Assembly (NCBI GenBank): GCA_907163375.1
Contig: CAJQUW010004733.1
Coordinates: 1 to 64,000 of the forward strand
Source of the DNA: Prostheceraeus crozeri
Lineage: Eukaryota > Platyhelminthes > Polycladida > Euryleptidae
Reading direction: 5' to 3'
DNA length: 64,000 nucleotides
This document shows, one piece after another, positions 1 through 10,200 of the stretch. Both the position numbers and the translations under genes were made by a program. The stretch's first letter is position 1, and every line of letters begins with the position of its first letter. The notes below the pieces were generated by a model. The model was given only the letters and a program-made list of their open reading frames with translations. It made no database searches and was not told where the DNA came from.

Positions 1-1371
1 ACTAATAATCTAATGGTCCTCAGTTTTCCCACAGCTCCTAGACCCCTTGACCACACACGTCAGCCTTCCAACGGAAAGGACAAGTGTGCAAAGAAAGATC
101 ACTGGGAGAGCACAAACGCCAGCCTCAGTTCAAGCACCCCAACAACTGAAACAATGCACGCCCGAAGCACACTCCTATCTGATGATACCGTGCGTCGCAG
201 AATTGGAAGAAGTACGCCAAACTCTGTGAAACTCACATGAAAAAAGACGGTTTACAAAAACTCAAGAAGAAGCGGTCCACTTATACTACAAAGTCGGTAA
301 GCTTGCATCGAAACGGAGTAGCTTCCTCGATCATACAAAGATCTTCGGACAAAGTAACTAGCTACAATGGAGTAGTGAAAAAAGTAGCCCAAGGATCAAT
401 AAGAATATGCCGACTTGCAATGCATACCAGCTATAATCTGCCGACAAAAATGATCGTTTGTTACTCTTCAGTTTTTGGCGCTTTTCCAGAAGAATTCGAT
501 TCCCCTGAACAGTTTGTCCCCAGATTGAAAGGTCGAGAAGGTATGCGATGAAGTGACAATCCAATCACTATCAGCAGACCCTACTGTACCCTGATATAGA
601 TGATTTCAACCTAAAATAGGAGACATGATCCAAGTGCAACTGTATACCAGGACCATGCGGCATAGGAACAAGAAATTGACAAAGAGACACCGGATGGTTC
701 AATGTGCCGGAACAACATGGAGACTTAAGAAAATGAGAGCATCTATTTCAAGAAGAAGTCTTCGAGGAAATGGACCTGGATTCTCTCCAAACGGAACCAC
801 GAAGAATGAGATGGACTACATCCCTGTCAAGCATGCCTCCATATCATTCAAGATGTGCAACGTCCCTGAATCGCTTTGGTCAACAACTGGCAGCGCATAT
901 AATCGGCTGGTGCGGGCTTCGGGGTGCGTTTTTCAAACAACGAAAATGGAGAGAGCAAAGCTAATACGGAAACCACAAATGGCAGATGTCGCTAAACTAA
1001 TCAACCCACAAGGAAGAATACCACAACTGTCTGTCACAAATAAGTATGACACCATGGGAACGAGGAAACGAAAATTTAGATATTAATGATTTTTGGCGAA
1101 AACGTCACGACCATACACGAGAATCGGCAGTCCAGTATTTCGGAACAGACACAATAACGAAAAAAGGATAAACTGTCCAGGGGAAGCGAAATCTCTGTTC
1201 TGGAACGGCGCCGAAAAAAGAAAGGAACCAACATTACACTATCTAAACACAGTTGAAATTACGTCGAATCTGTGTAAAACCACAAAAACAAACGCAAAAT
1301 GGCGGAAGACATCAACAAGTTTGATGAGGATTCAACAATCAAGACAACACTCGAGGAAGGACAAAGAACTC
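1..1371 (+). pseudogene. RTE-type LINE fossil, endonuclease part
   Basis: Decayed open frame of a non-LTR retrotransposon. An intact copy would encode an endonuclease that nicks target DNA and a reverse transcriptase that copies the element RNA into the nick. Pieces in different + frames follow the order of an RTE-clade endonuclease (the kind often annotated craniofacial development protein 2-like). About 340-400 reads KVTSYNGVVKKVAQ. Bases 599-610 read DDFN, matching the family's GDFN motif. About 795-830 reads SPNGTTKNEMDYIP, matching the SPNG...KNEIDYI block, and about 940-970 reads KMERAKLIRK, just after the terminal domain. Pre-RT linker sequence continues to IKTTLEEGQRT at about 1338-1370. 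Several frame changes and stops separate these blocks, so it is not functional. The start lies before this window. Assignment to RTE rather than a neighbouring LINE clade is from memory of the family and is moderately sure. Confidence 0.78.
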
Positions 1372-1391
1372 GTATGCACGCAACGAGGTTT
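1372..1391 (+). repeat. Harbinger left terminal inverted repeat
   Basis: About 20 bases matching the reverse complement of 3912-3932 except for one extra G after GTATGCAC. Looser similarity continues inward for about 40 bases (CCTGGTTT, then TTGGTTTTAA), matching CCTGGTTT and AAGTTTTAA on the other side. Confidence 0.75.
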
Positions 1392-1537
1392 TTATCAAAA
1401 ATCCTGGTTTGCTGTCAAACTTGGTTTTAAAAACTCAGTTTTTTTTCTAGTCGAACCTAACACAAACTAAGTTTAACTAAAACTCTATTTAATCACACTT
1501 GAGTTATTAAGACAGTTAATAGCACTTCATTTTGATC

Positions 1538-2249
1538 ATGGCGCAAAAGAAGAGAGGTCGCCAATTTTTCGATAGTAGAGCAAAACTTGCTTATTCGATT
1601 GCTAGGAGACCGACGCACCACCGGCTGAAATGGTCGAAAGACAAGAGAACAAGCTTCGCGATTGTAAAGAAAAAAGGCGGATACGTGGCGGAAAGATCGC
1701 TGAAGAACATTCTTCGTCGCATGGACACGGCCTGCAGAACACTACGCAGGTAAAGGCGCTGTGGAAGAGGCAGAAGATCGACACACGACAGAAGAAATTG
1801 GCCGCGGTGTAAGAGAGAAAGTGGTGGCGTACAGGAGGTGGAACATCGACGGCGGCCACCAATTTCTCGCACGGAGGCGCATCAGTGCCTCATAAATAAG
1901 GCCGATGAGCTGACCCCGCCGTTGACAACTGGATTTCGATTGCGACGCTCTTTGCTATGGCATGCGACAGCGCGGATATTAGTGACGTTTGATCAAGAAC
2001 TCTCGTGCAATGGATGAGCCAGATGTGACGATCCCCTTTGAATTGAAATTTTTTGGGCAGCAGTTGCAGCCTTCCCCTCACAGAATGAGCAGCTTCAGTG
2101 AGGAAGATCGTATCGGAAGCTCACCAACATCGGGCAGGGGCATGAGTGCGTTTCACTCAACATTCTTCTTAACTTTCGCCGAATTAGAGCATAGACAAAA
2201 AATGAAGAACTTGAAAGCTGGAGGAAGAGCTCTTGAGGAAAAAGCTTGA
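1538..2249 (+). pseudogene. Harbinger trihelix (Myb/SANT-like) protein, broken
   Basis: The second Harbinger protein, which in characterised elements binds the transposon ends and helps bring the transposase to DNA and into the nucleus. The first ATG is at 1538 (MAQKKRGRQF). The DNA-binding domain is split over frames. NFSIVEQNLLIRLLGDR (about 1565-1615) fits helix 1. KIAEEHSSSHGHG and VKALWKRQKIDTRQKKL (about 1695-1800) fit the later helices, including the LW of the KALW block. ERKWWRTGGGT (about 1810-1845) fits the family's E-R-x-x-x-R-T-G-G-G tail. A downstream frame from the ATG at 2010 has DEPDVTIPFELKFFG and ends with a short basic, helix-prone LEHRQKMKNLK tail, stopping at 2249. At least three frame changes or stops interrupt it. 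A host trihelix gene is the alternative, but its place inside Harbinger termini argues against that. Confidence 0.66.
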
Positions 2250-2674
2250 ATCTTTAATAGAAATAACTTCGTGTTAAATGCTTATCTTTCTACCAAACAT
2301 CGTACATGGCCTATAATTGTTTCTTTATTGGTCACCTCGATTATTATGCTTTGAATTAGATTTGATTTTTTGAAATTGTCAAAAGTTAGTGTCCCTGAAT
2401 TGTCAAAGGTTTTGTATTCCCCTGAATAAACAGATGTTGAAGCTAGTTAATAAATTATTTCGTTTTCTTGGGAAAGTAAAAAACAAGCAATATCACTTTT
2501 TTTCATTACTGTATATAGGTTGCAATTGTAACTTGTACACATGTAATGTAGATCGCAAATTGGCATCTAAAATACACAAACGTTTTCAAAGCTTACAAAC
2601 AATTAATTAATTCAATTTTTGAAATTCCGGATAAGAACAAGCCTTCAGAATTATGTAGGCTTTCAGAGGTAAAA
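2250..2674. other. Harbinger interior between the two convergent genes
   Basis: AT-rich sequence between the trihelix stop and the transposase stop. An open frame at about 2389-2610 (+) has biased, low-complexity composition, resembles no family I know and does not begin with ATG, so I do not call it a gene. The region probably holds the 3' ends of both transcripts. Confidence 0.5.
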
Positions 2675-3740
2675 TTAAAAAGTTGGTGAAGTATTATGCT
2701 CGAAACGCCTTACGGCGTTACCTCTTCGGTTCACGATTTGATCGGCGAATGCAGGGGGATGACTGAAAAAGTTCATTTCCTTCTGAAACTCCTGTTTTCC
2801 TTGTTGTTTGAATTCGGCAAATGCCTTATGCAGAATCGCGCAAGCCACATATGATAGGTTGCGAGTTTTCGATTTGCAACACGAGGGCCACTCTTAATAG
2901 CTGGAAAAGCGTGGGGTACGTTTCAAAACACCGATTCCACGCTCAAGCACAATTTCTCGTAATGTTGAGACTTTTTGTTGTTTAAGCGTCCGTTGGGCAG
3001 CATCCGAGGGGACAAAAACGGTGTTAAGAGACACGGAAGACATGGATAGACCTGAGTCTCCAGGAAGCCCATGAAACGCACCAGGAGGCGGAAGGACTTC
3101 AAGTTTTGTCATAAAACAAAGAAATTTCGAAAACAATTCCTGGAGGTTCCATGACCAACTCCAGTACCAATAGGGTCACAATTATCTTTAACTCTCAATT
3201 ATTAGAATCAAACATGATTTGAACGTTCAAAGAAAAGTAGTCTTTTTGATTGCGATAAAGCTCAGATGAGGTTCCTTTGTACACGAATGTGCGTCCCGTC
3301 TATTACAACAATAACACCTGGAAAGTGTGAGATCTTGTAGAAAGATTTTTTTCGACTTCCAGTTGGTCAGGCGAGGGAAACAAAATGAACTGTTGTCGTA
3401 GTCTTGCTGTTGCTTTGGAAACTTTATGAGCAATGCGTCCAGCAGGCGTTTGATGCACACCGATTAAATCACCATCTGTTATCTGAAAATTACCAGTGGC
3501 ATAAAAACGAAGGGCAATAAGAACTTGCTGTTCAGTAGAGAGACTGTCATTTCTTTTATTTGGAGGTTCCAACTCACTTTCTAACATAGTACAAATATGG
3601 CGAAATGTCTCCTTTGTGAAGCGGTGTCGAAATTCTTCTTCTGTGAAATTATCGGTCGGGGTTGTCCGTTAACTTCGTCGTCGTTTCTGTGCTGCTGCTG
3701 CACCTATAGCAGCGAATTCGGCGTATTCACTGTACCACAT
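2675..3740 (-). pseudogene. HARBI1-like Harbinger transposase, broken
   Basis: A DDE-type nuclease that cuts and rejoins transposon ends. Read on the - strand from the ATG at 3740 (MWYSEYAEFAAIG), the N-terminal region includes NFTEEEFRHRFTKETFRHI and then LSTEQQVLIALRFYATGNFQ (about 3530-3480), the helix-turn-helix block typical of HARBI1. The catalytic region follows: VVIDGTHIRVQ with the first Asp at 3298-3300; a LPGDSG block at about 3055-3065, equal to the family's LLGDSGYP; and EIVLERGIGVLKR at about 2925-2955, carrying the final Glu. The end, GNAVRRFEHNTSPTF then TAA at 2675-2677, matches family C-termini. Total span (about 355 codons) equals the usual family length, so little is missing. 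Damage seen: an in-frame TAA near 3670, a frame change at the A-run near 3345, stops after IRVQRNLI near 3270, and further frame changes around 3140 and 2890. Confidence 0.85.
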
Positions 3741-3780
3741 TGAACCGAAGAAAAAATAATGAGAATGATGATGTGTGTTT

Positions 3781-3932
3781 AGCGGTTAAACCTGCCCTTG
3801 TCCAGGTTTAAATTAAACCAAGATTCTTCTAACTTTAAACCAGGTTTAACTTTGGTGCTTCCACGAAAATTAAAACTTGGTTTAAAATGGAAGATAAACC
3901 AGGTTTAATACTAAACCTCGTTGGTGCATACG
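3781..3932 (-). repeat. Harbinger right terminus with subterminal AAACC/GGTTT motifs
   Basis: The outer about 20 bases (3912-3932) form the terminal inverted repeat. Inward lie at least five AAACC or GGTTT words within 150 bases, several paired as near-palindromes: AAACCAGGTTT near 3837-3848 and again near 3896-3906, and GGTTTAAATTAAACC near 3804-3818. Harbinger trihelix proteins bind subterminal motifs in studied elements, so these are candidate binding sites. That role is inferred. Confidence 0.6.
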
Positions 3933-4673
3933 GCTAGCAAAACGAAATCAAAATCTCGGACAAAGCCAAATTACATCAATCAAAGAACATGACGGCGATG
4001 TCATAAAGGACAAGGCTAGAATGTTGAAACGGGTGGAAGAGTATTACGGAGAATCCTACAGCTGAAGACAACAAGTATCACAAGTGAAAAATGTTCCAAG
4101 TAACAACGTCAACGACCCTCCCTGCTGGATCCTTCCGTCAGAGATACGAGACGCCATCAAGAAAATGAAACCAGGTAAAGCGCAAGGCTAAAATTGCAAA
4201 CTGCAGACATACTCAAGGATGTAGGGGAGCCAGTTGTAATCATGATTGCCAGATTATTCAACGAATGTTTGAACCAAAAGAAAATACCTCAGGCATGGAA
4301 GAGCGCCATCATGATCATCCTTCATAAGAAAGGAGACATGAGAGATCTAAGAAATTGCAGACCAATCAGTCTAATATATTTCATGCATAAAGTCTTCTCA
4401 CATGTTCTCAAACGCATGTCGAACACATTGAATCAGCAACAACCAAAGGAGGAAGCAGGATTCAGATCCAGTTTCTCTACCGTCGATCATCTGCAAACCA
4501 TCACTCAACTACAAGAGAAAGCCAGAGAATATAAGGTAGCAGTCTGCCTGGCCTTCGTTGATTACGAAAAGGCTTTTGACTCCATTGAACATCAACCTTT
4601 CTTCTCCGCACTTACGAGCAACGGTATACATTGCGGTCTGGTATATCTCAGACGATTCAAATCATACTGATCT
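3933..4673 (+). pseudogene. RTE-type LINE fossil, reverse transcriptase part
   Basis: Continuation of the LINE after the Harbinger insertion. At 3933-4055 the linker reads LAKRNQNLGQSQITSIKEHD and RMLKRVEEYYGESYS. After one frame change a long open frame without ATG (about 4194-4669) reads as the N-terminal half of the reverse transcriptase: ADILKDVGEPVVIMIARLFN, WKSAIMIILHKKGDMRDL, RNCRPISL, EEAGFRSSFSTVDHLQTI and FVDYEKAFDSIEH. The last is motif A, with the first catalytic Asp present. Similarity ends near 4673. The YADD-containing motif C, thumb and 3' tail are absent. LINEs normally lose the 5' end, so missing 3' sequence points to later deletion or rearrangement. About 158 codons stay open here, so this half is better preserved than the endonuclease part. 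Confidence 0.85.
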
Positions 4674-5541
4674 GCCGAAGAGGGATTGTGGGCAGGATGC
4701 ACGTGTTGACAAACAATAGCATTTTATTCACACCGTCTTGTCAGATGCAGGTGGCGCTGTTGTGAATATTGTCCGATAAATGGATCGAAAAGATTTCACA
4801 GTCAAATGAGAAGAAAAAGTCAAACCACTGAATTTCTTGCACAGTCGCACATGCTGAATGATCAAATTGATTGATCAAGATTAACGAGAACATTTGCTAG
4901 GAATTTCAATCCCATGGACTTTCGAAACCCCGGGGCCAGGATCTCGGATTATAAAACTCATTACCGAATTTTGAGATCCCGAAAATATGATTACAGGATT
5001 CCGAAACAAACTCCCTAATTAGCAGGGGTTCCTAAACATTTTTGTACAGGCCCAAATTAGAATTTTTGATACAACAAATCGTGCAATTTACTCGTATTCA
5101 TTTGAAGCTCTCTTTAAGCATCAATCTCAAATGTTCTAAATTCTAATTATATGTAAACTTTGCGTACACAACTTGGAAATAGGCTGGAAATGCGGAAGTG
5201 CACGTATAGTAACGCAATTTCACTCCAGACTGGAATCGTTGCATGCTTTACCAGATTGATCCGGCGCGTCGGGGCACCCAGACATTCCCATTTTTCTAAA
5301 AGTTGAATCCTCCGGCGCGAGCACAGACTAAATCGTTATATTTTATCCCGGTCTTGCATTTCTGGCGCGCCGTATATAAAGATTCCGTCTGATTTTCACA
5401 AGACAGATGGTAAAAAGGAATAAAAAAATATGTGTATCCCTAGCTACCTGTTATTACGTACAGTAATAATACATGCCTATCGTATGGTGCATTGCTTTAT
5501 GATTTGCTTATAAATTGAATATGTAGCGAATCGGTGTAAAG
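4674..5541. other. Unassigned spacer; no gene seen
   Basis: No supported coding sequence. It holds degenerate AATCCC/GGGATT words near 4930-5010, related to the termini of the element that follows, which suggests another decayed copy. Three CCGGCGCG or CTGGCGCG words start at 5261, 5312 and 5362, 50-51 bases apart. A TATATAAAG word lies at about 5373-5381, without a recognisable gene downstream. Confidence 0.5.
5534..5541 (+). repeat. Left copy of candidate 8-bp target duplication
   Basis: GTGTAAAG directly before the left terminus. The partner at 6757-6764 is GTGTGAAG, one base different, as expected for an old insertion. Confidence 0.45.
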
Positions 5542-6756
5542 TAGGATTGCAAAATCCCGGTATCCCGGGATTGAGTGGAATCGTATATACCCTATTACAA
5601 AGCATAGACATATGCAAATAGTATGAGATACCGGTAGGGATTGCAATCCCGGGATTCCGTGTATTTGTGCGAATCCCGAAATCCCAGGAATGATTTATTA
5701 ATTCAGCTGTTATTTTGGTAGTGATTTACAGATTTTTTACTGCTTCGCTAATGGAAACCGAATAGATTTTCCATCACTTTTCGATCCCTTTCTTTGAATT
5801 ACTGATTCAATATTGTAGCCTATATATTTGTCAGTATTATAATAAGTATATTACAATAATATTATAATATTAGTATAATCACACTTTTGTCAGTATGCTT
5901 TTATATATGTGATTATATACTTGCGCCTTCTATGTTTTCTAATGTAGAGGGTAGAGAGAGATTCCACAATCGAGGAAGATCTCGGTCACGGGATTCCGGG
6001 ATTGAGTGGAATAAGCTCAGTAAATATGCTATGACAAAGCACATGTGTTTTGATTTTATGGGATGCTGGGATGTGGTAATGGCAGAGAATCGAAATTGAC
6101 AAAAGTCGGTTTACTGATAACATGGCAATCGACCTAGAGTTTATTCCGCTTTATGCACACCTTGATAACGGCAAACGTTGAGAGTAAACGGGAACAGCTG
6201 CGAATTTCTGATGTCTGAACTTTTAATCTTCAATTTCCTGAGATTCGGTATTGGTGGAGTGAAGACCCGGGATGTTGAGCCTGCCTACAAAATCCCGATT
6301 TTTCTTGATCCCGGGATTCCGGATTACAAGCTCTGACCCGAGATCGAGATTGAGAAAATACCAGCATATCAGTTGTAGCTACATGCAAAATGGCAAATTA
6401 TTAATCCCGAGATTGACGTGACCAGAGGCCAATAATGTGAGCAAAACTGTGATCTATTGAGCAATTTGCCTCCTAGAGATCTCAATTCCGAGGGATAGCT
6501 CGATTCCTAATCCCGGTAATGTGTAAGCCTACTTCGCCAATGCTCATCTTCAAAATGTTCTTGCTTTTAAATATTGCTAGCTTTGGCAAATGACAACCTC
6601 GAATTTGAGTCTCGACTTTTACTCAGAATGCCTCATCAATGGATTATTTAAAACGTAGGCATGAAGCTGATGATTAGACTAAAGTGTGAAGACCCTCCAT
6701 ATCTATAGTGAATGGATTTCCCGAGATATCGGGATTCCGGGATTAGCATCCCTATA
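5542..6756. mobile_element. Probable non-autonomous hAT-type element
   Basis: The left end begins TAGGATTGCAAAATCCCGG and the right end, reverse-complemented, reads TAGGGATGCTAATCCCGG followed by AATCCCG. The flanks are GTGTAAAG (5534-5541) and GTGTGAAG (6757-6764), a 7-of-8 match to an 8-bp target duplication. hAT elements are known for 8-bp duplications and TAGGG/CAGGG-like ends. The right end carries two extra bases (TA) outside the match. The interior is non-coding and contains more copies of the terminal motif, including GGGATTGAGTGGAAT at about 5568-5582 and again at about 5996-6010, so at least one related copy is nested inside or duplicated. The family name is inferred from the ends alone. 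Confidence 0.5.
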
Positions 6757-6984
6757 GTGTGAAGATAATTTCATCGCCTTATAAGCTCTCCGTGAAATGA
6801 TATGTCTGAAAATAAATATTTTCCTGGCACATCTTCCTGTCAATTGAAATAACACGAAATTTGCGATTCAAATTACAAATTTTATCATCTCATGTATACT
6901 ATATCACACAGCAATTGCACACGGTCATCATCACTGTGCCAAAAACAGCATTATCAAAGTTATTTATTCGATATCCTCAGACAT

Positions 6985-7019
6985 TGTCGAATCCCGGGAT
7001 TACGGGATTGCAATCCCTA
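6985..7019 (-). repeat. Orphan transposon terminus of the same family
   Basis: Reverse-complemented, this reads TAGGGATTGCAATCCCG then TAATCCCGGGATT, a close match to the left end at 5542 and to TAGGGATTGCAATCCCG at 5634. The flanks show no matching 8-bp duplication with either candidate partner, so this is the end of another, rearranged copy. Confidence 0.5.
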
Positions 7020-7233
7020 GTTCCCACTGACCTTTGATTGCGAAATTTCATGTGAAAGAGACAGCACAGTCCAAAAAACTAAGAAGATAGTGAACATTTC
7101 TATGGCTTCATCAGGCAAAATTGCGCCACAACCTTCAACATCATGACTTGGAATTTAGAAAAGCACGGAAGCAAGAAAAGCCATCAAACATCATTCAAAA
7201 ACAGATTCATCCGGAAAGAATGGATGTGAGACA
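7020..7233. other. Short spacer before the satellite; nothing recognised
   Basis: About 210 bases of ordinary composition with no gene, repeat or similarity to the satellite unit visible. It abuts the array directly. Confidence 0.5.
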
Positions 7234-10200
7234 TCCACAAAGATGCGCAGAAGTTGTGGCTCGATGTGTGTTTGAAGATTTGAAATGTCTCTGAATAGGC
7301 CATATTTTCAAACTTGTGAAGGCTGTGTAGGACAGAGTATTGGATGGATTTTGATGAAACTTTACTTGAAGGTGAGTGAGATAGTGTAGAGCTTAAGTTT
7401 GGCTCTATTGCGTTTTCCGCAAAGATGCGCAGAAGTTGTGGCTCGATGTGTGTTTGAAGATTTAAAATTTCGCTGAATAGGCCATATTTTCAAACGTGTG
7501 AAGGCTGTGTAGGACAGAGTATTGGATGGATTTTGATGAAACTTTACTTGAAGGTGAGTGAGGTAGTGTAGAGCTTAAGTTTGGCTCTATTGCGTTTTCC
7601 GTAAAGATGCGCAGAAGTTGTGGCTCGATGTGTGTTTGAAGATTTGAAATGTCTCTGAATAGGCCATATTTTCAAACTTGTGAAGGCTGTGTAGGACAGA
7701 GTATTGCATGGATTTTGATGAAACTTTACTTGAAGGTGAATGCGATAGTGTAGAGCTTAAGTTTGGCTCTATTGCGTTTTCCGCAAAGATGCGCAGAAGT
7801 TGTGGCTCGATGTGTGTTTGAAGATTTGAAATGTCTCTGAATAGGCCATATTTTCAAACTTGTGAAGGCTGTGTAGGACAGAGTATTGGATGGATTTTGA
7901 TGAAACTTTACTTGAAGGTGAATGAGATAGTGTCGAGCTCAAGTTTGGCTCTATTGCGTTTTCCGCAAAGATGCGCAGAAGTTGTGGCTCGATGTGTGTT
8001 TGAAGATTTGAAATGCCGCTGAATAGGCCATATTTTCAAACTGGTGAAGGCTGTGTAGGACAGAGTATTGGATGGATTTTGATGAAACTTTACTTGAAGG
8101 TGAGTGAGGTAGTGTAGAGCTTAAGTTTGGCTCTATTGCGTTTTCCGCAAAGATGCGCAGAAGTTGTGGCTCGATGTGTGTTTGAAGATTTGAAATGTCT
8201 CTGAATAGGCCATATTTTCAAACTTGTGAAGGCTGTGTAGGACAGAGTATTGGATGGATTTTGATGAAACTTTACTTGAAGGTGAATGAGATAGTGTCGA
8301 GCTTAAGTTTGGCTCTATTGCGTTTTCCGCAAAGATGCGCAGAAGTTGTGGCTCGATGTGTGTTTGAAGATTTGAAATGTCTCTGAATAGGCCATATTTT
8401 CAAACTTGTGAAGGCTGTGTAGGACAGAGTATTGGATGGATTTTGATGAAACTTTACTTGAAGGTGAGTGACGTAGTGTAGAGCCTAAGTTTGGCTCTAT
8501 TGCGTTTTCCGCACAGTTGCGCAGAAGTTGTGGCTCGATGTGTGTTTGAAGATTTGAAATGTCGCTGAATAGGCCATATTTTCAAACTGGTGAAGGCTGT
8601 GTAGGACAGAGTATTGGATGGATTTTGATGAAACTTTACTTGAAGGTGAATGAGATAGTGTCGAGCTCAAGTTTGGCTCTATTGCGTTTTCCGCAAAGAT
8701 GCGCAGAAGTTGTGGCTCGATGTGTGTTTGAAGATTTGAAATGCCGCTGAATAGGCCATATTTTCAAACTTGTGAAGGCTGTGTAGGACAGAGTATTGGA
8801 TGGATTTTGATGAAACTTTACTTGAAGGTGAGTGAGGTAGTGTAGAGCTTAAGTTTGGCTCTATTGCGTTTTCCGCAAAGATGCGCAGAAGTTGTGGCTC
8901 GATGTGTGTTTGAAGATTTGAAATGTCTCTGAATAGGCCATATTTTCAAACTTGTGAAGGCTGTGTAGGACAGAGTATTGGATGGATTTTGATGAAACTT
9001 TACTTGAAGGTGAATGAGATAGTGTCGAGCTTAAGTTTGGCTCTATTGCGTTTTCCGCAAAGATGCGCAGAAGTTGTGGCTCGATGTGTGTTTTGAAGAT
9101 TTGAAATGTCTCTGAATAGGCCATATTTTCAAACTTGTGAAGGCTGTGTAGGACAGAGTATTGGATGGATTTTGATGAAACTTTACTTGAAGGTGAGTGA
9201 GGTAGTGTAGAGCTTAAGTTTGGCTCTATTGCGTTTTCCGCACAGTTGCGCAGAAGTTGTGGCTCGATGTGTGTTTGAAGATTTGAAATGTCGCTGAATA
9301 GGCCATATTTTCAAACTGGTGAAGGCTGTGTAGGACAGAGTATTGGATGGATTTTGATGAAACTTTACTTGAAGGTGAGTGAGGTAGTGTAGAGCTTAAG
9401 TTTGGCTCTATTGCGTTTTCCGCAAAGATGCGCAGAAGTTGTGGCTCGATGTGTGTTTGAAGATTTGAAATGTCGCTGAATAGGCCATATTTTCAAACTT
9501 GTGAAGGCTGTGTAGGACAGAGTATTGGATGGATTTTGATGAAACTTTACTTGAAGGTGAGTGAGATAGTGTAGAGCTTAAGTTTGGCTCTATTGCGTTT
9601 TCCGCAAAGATGCGCAGAAGTTGTGGCTCGATGTGTGTTTGAAGATTTGAAATGTCTCTGAATAGGCCATATTTTCAAACTTGTGAAGGCTGTGTAGGAC
9701 AGAGTATTGGATGGATTTTGATGAAACTTTACTTGAAGGTGAGTGAGGTAGTGTAGAGCTTAAGTTTGGCTCTATTGCGTTTTCCGCAAAGATGCGCAGA
9801 AGTTGTGGCTCGATGTGTGTTTGAAGATTTGAAATGTCTCTGAATAGGCCATATTTTCAAACTTGTGAAGGCTGTGTAGGACAGAGTATTGGATGGATTT
9901 TGATGAAACTTTACTTGAAGGTGAATGAGATAGTGTAGAGCTTAAGTTTGGCTCTATTGCGTTTTCCGCAAAGATGCGCAGAAGTTGTGGCTCGATGTGT
10001 GTTTGAAGATTTGAAATGTCTCTGAATAGGCCATATTTTCAAACTTGTGAAGGCTGTGTAGGACAGAGTATTGGATGGATTTTGATGAAACTTTACTTGA
10101 AGGTGAGTGAGGTAGTGTAGAGCTTAAGTTTGGCTCTATTGCGTTTTCCGCAAAGTTGCGCAGAAGTTGTGGCTCGATGTGTGTTTGAAGATTTGAAATG

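Larger units (their letters stand above)
1372..3932. mobile_element. PIF/Harbinger DNA transposon, decayed, inserted in the LINE
   Basis: A 2.56-kb element bounded by imperfect inverted termini. The left end reads CGTATGCACGCAACGAGGTTT and the right end, reverse-complemented, reads CGTATGCACCAACGAGGTTT. Between them lie the two genes expected of an autonomous Harbinger element: a Myb/SANT-like (trihelix) protein on + at the left, and a HARBI1-like transposase on - at the right, convergent. LINE reverse-transcriptase linker sequence stops at the left end and resumes at the right end, which independently confirms both boundaries to within a few bases. Harbinger elements usually duplicate 3 bp of target. 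Flanks here are AACT and GCTA, so a duplication such as CT or CTA is possible but not clear. Both genes are broken, so the copy is dead unless served in trans. Confidence 0.82.

Noticed and set aside
358-564. Open frame of 68 codons on -
   Set aside because: It is the shadow of the LINE endonuclease sequence on the other strand.
1591-1872. Open frames of 86-93 codons on -
   Set aside because: They are antisense shadows of the Harbinger trihelix pseudogene.
2389-2610. Open frame of 73 codons on +
   Set aside because: AT-rich interior of the Harbinger element between its two genes, with no recognised domain.
5373-5381. TATATAAAG as a promoter TATA box
   Set aside because: No gene, initiator or coding frame follows; the word is common in AT-rich DNA.
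5887-6099. Open frame of 70 codons on +
   Set aside because: It lies inside the non-autonomous hAT-type element, overlaps its repeated terminal motif and resembles no family I know.
7831-8022. Open frame of 63 codons on + in the satellite, repeated at 8195, 8559, 10380, 10744, 13657 and 16203
   Set aside because: It appears only where GTGTAG became GTGTCG and is a by-product of the 364-bp dimer. Unit length is not a multiple of 3, and most units have stops at that point.
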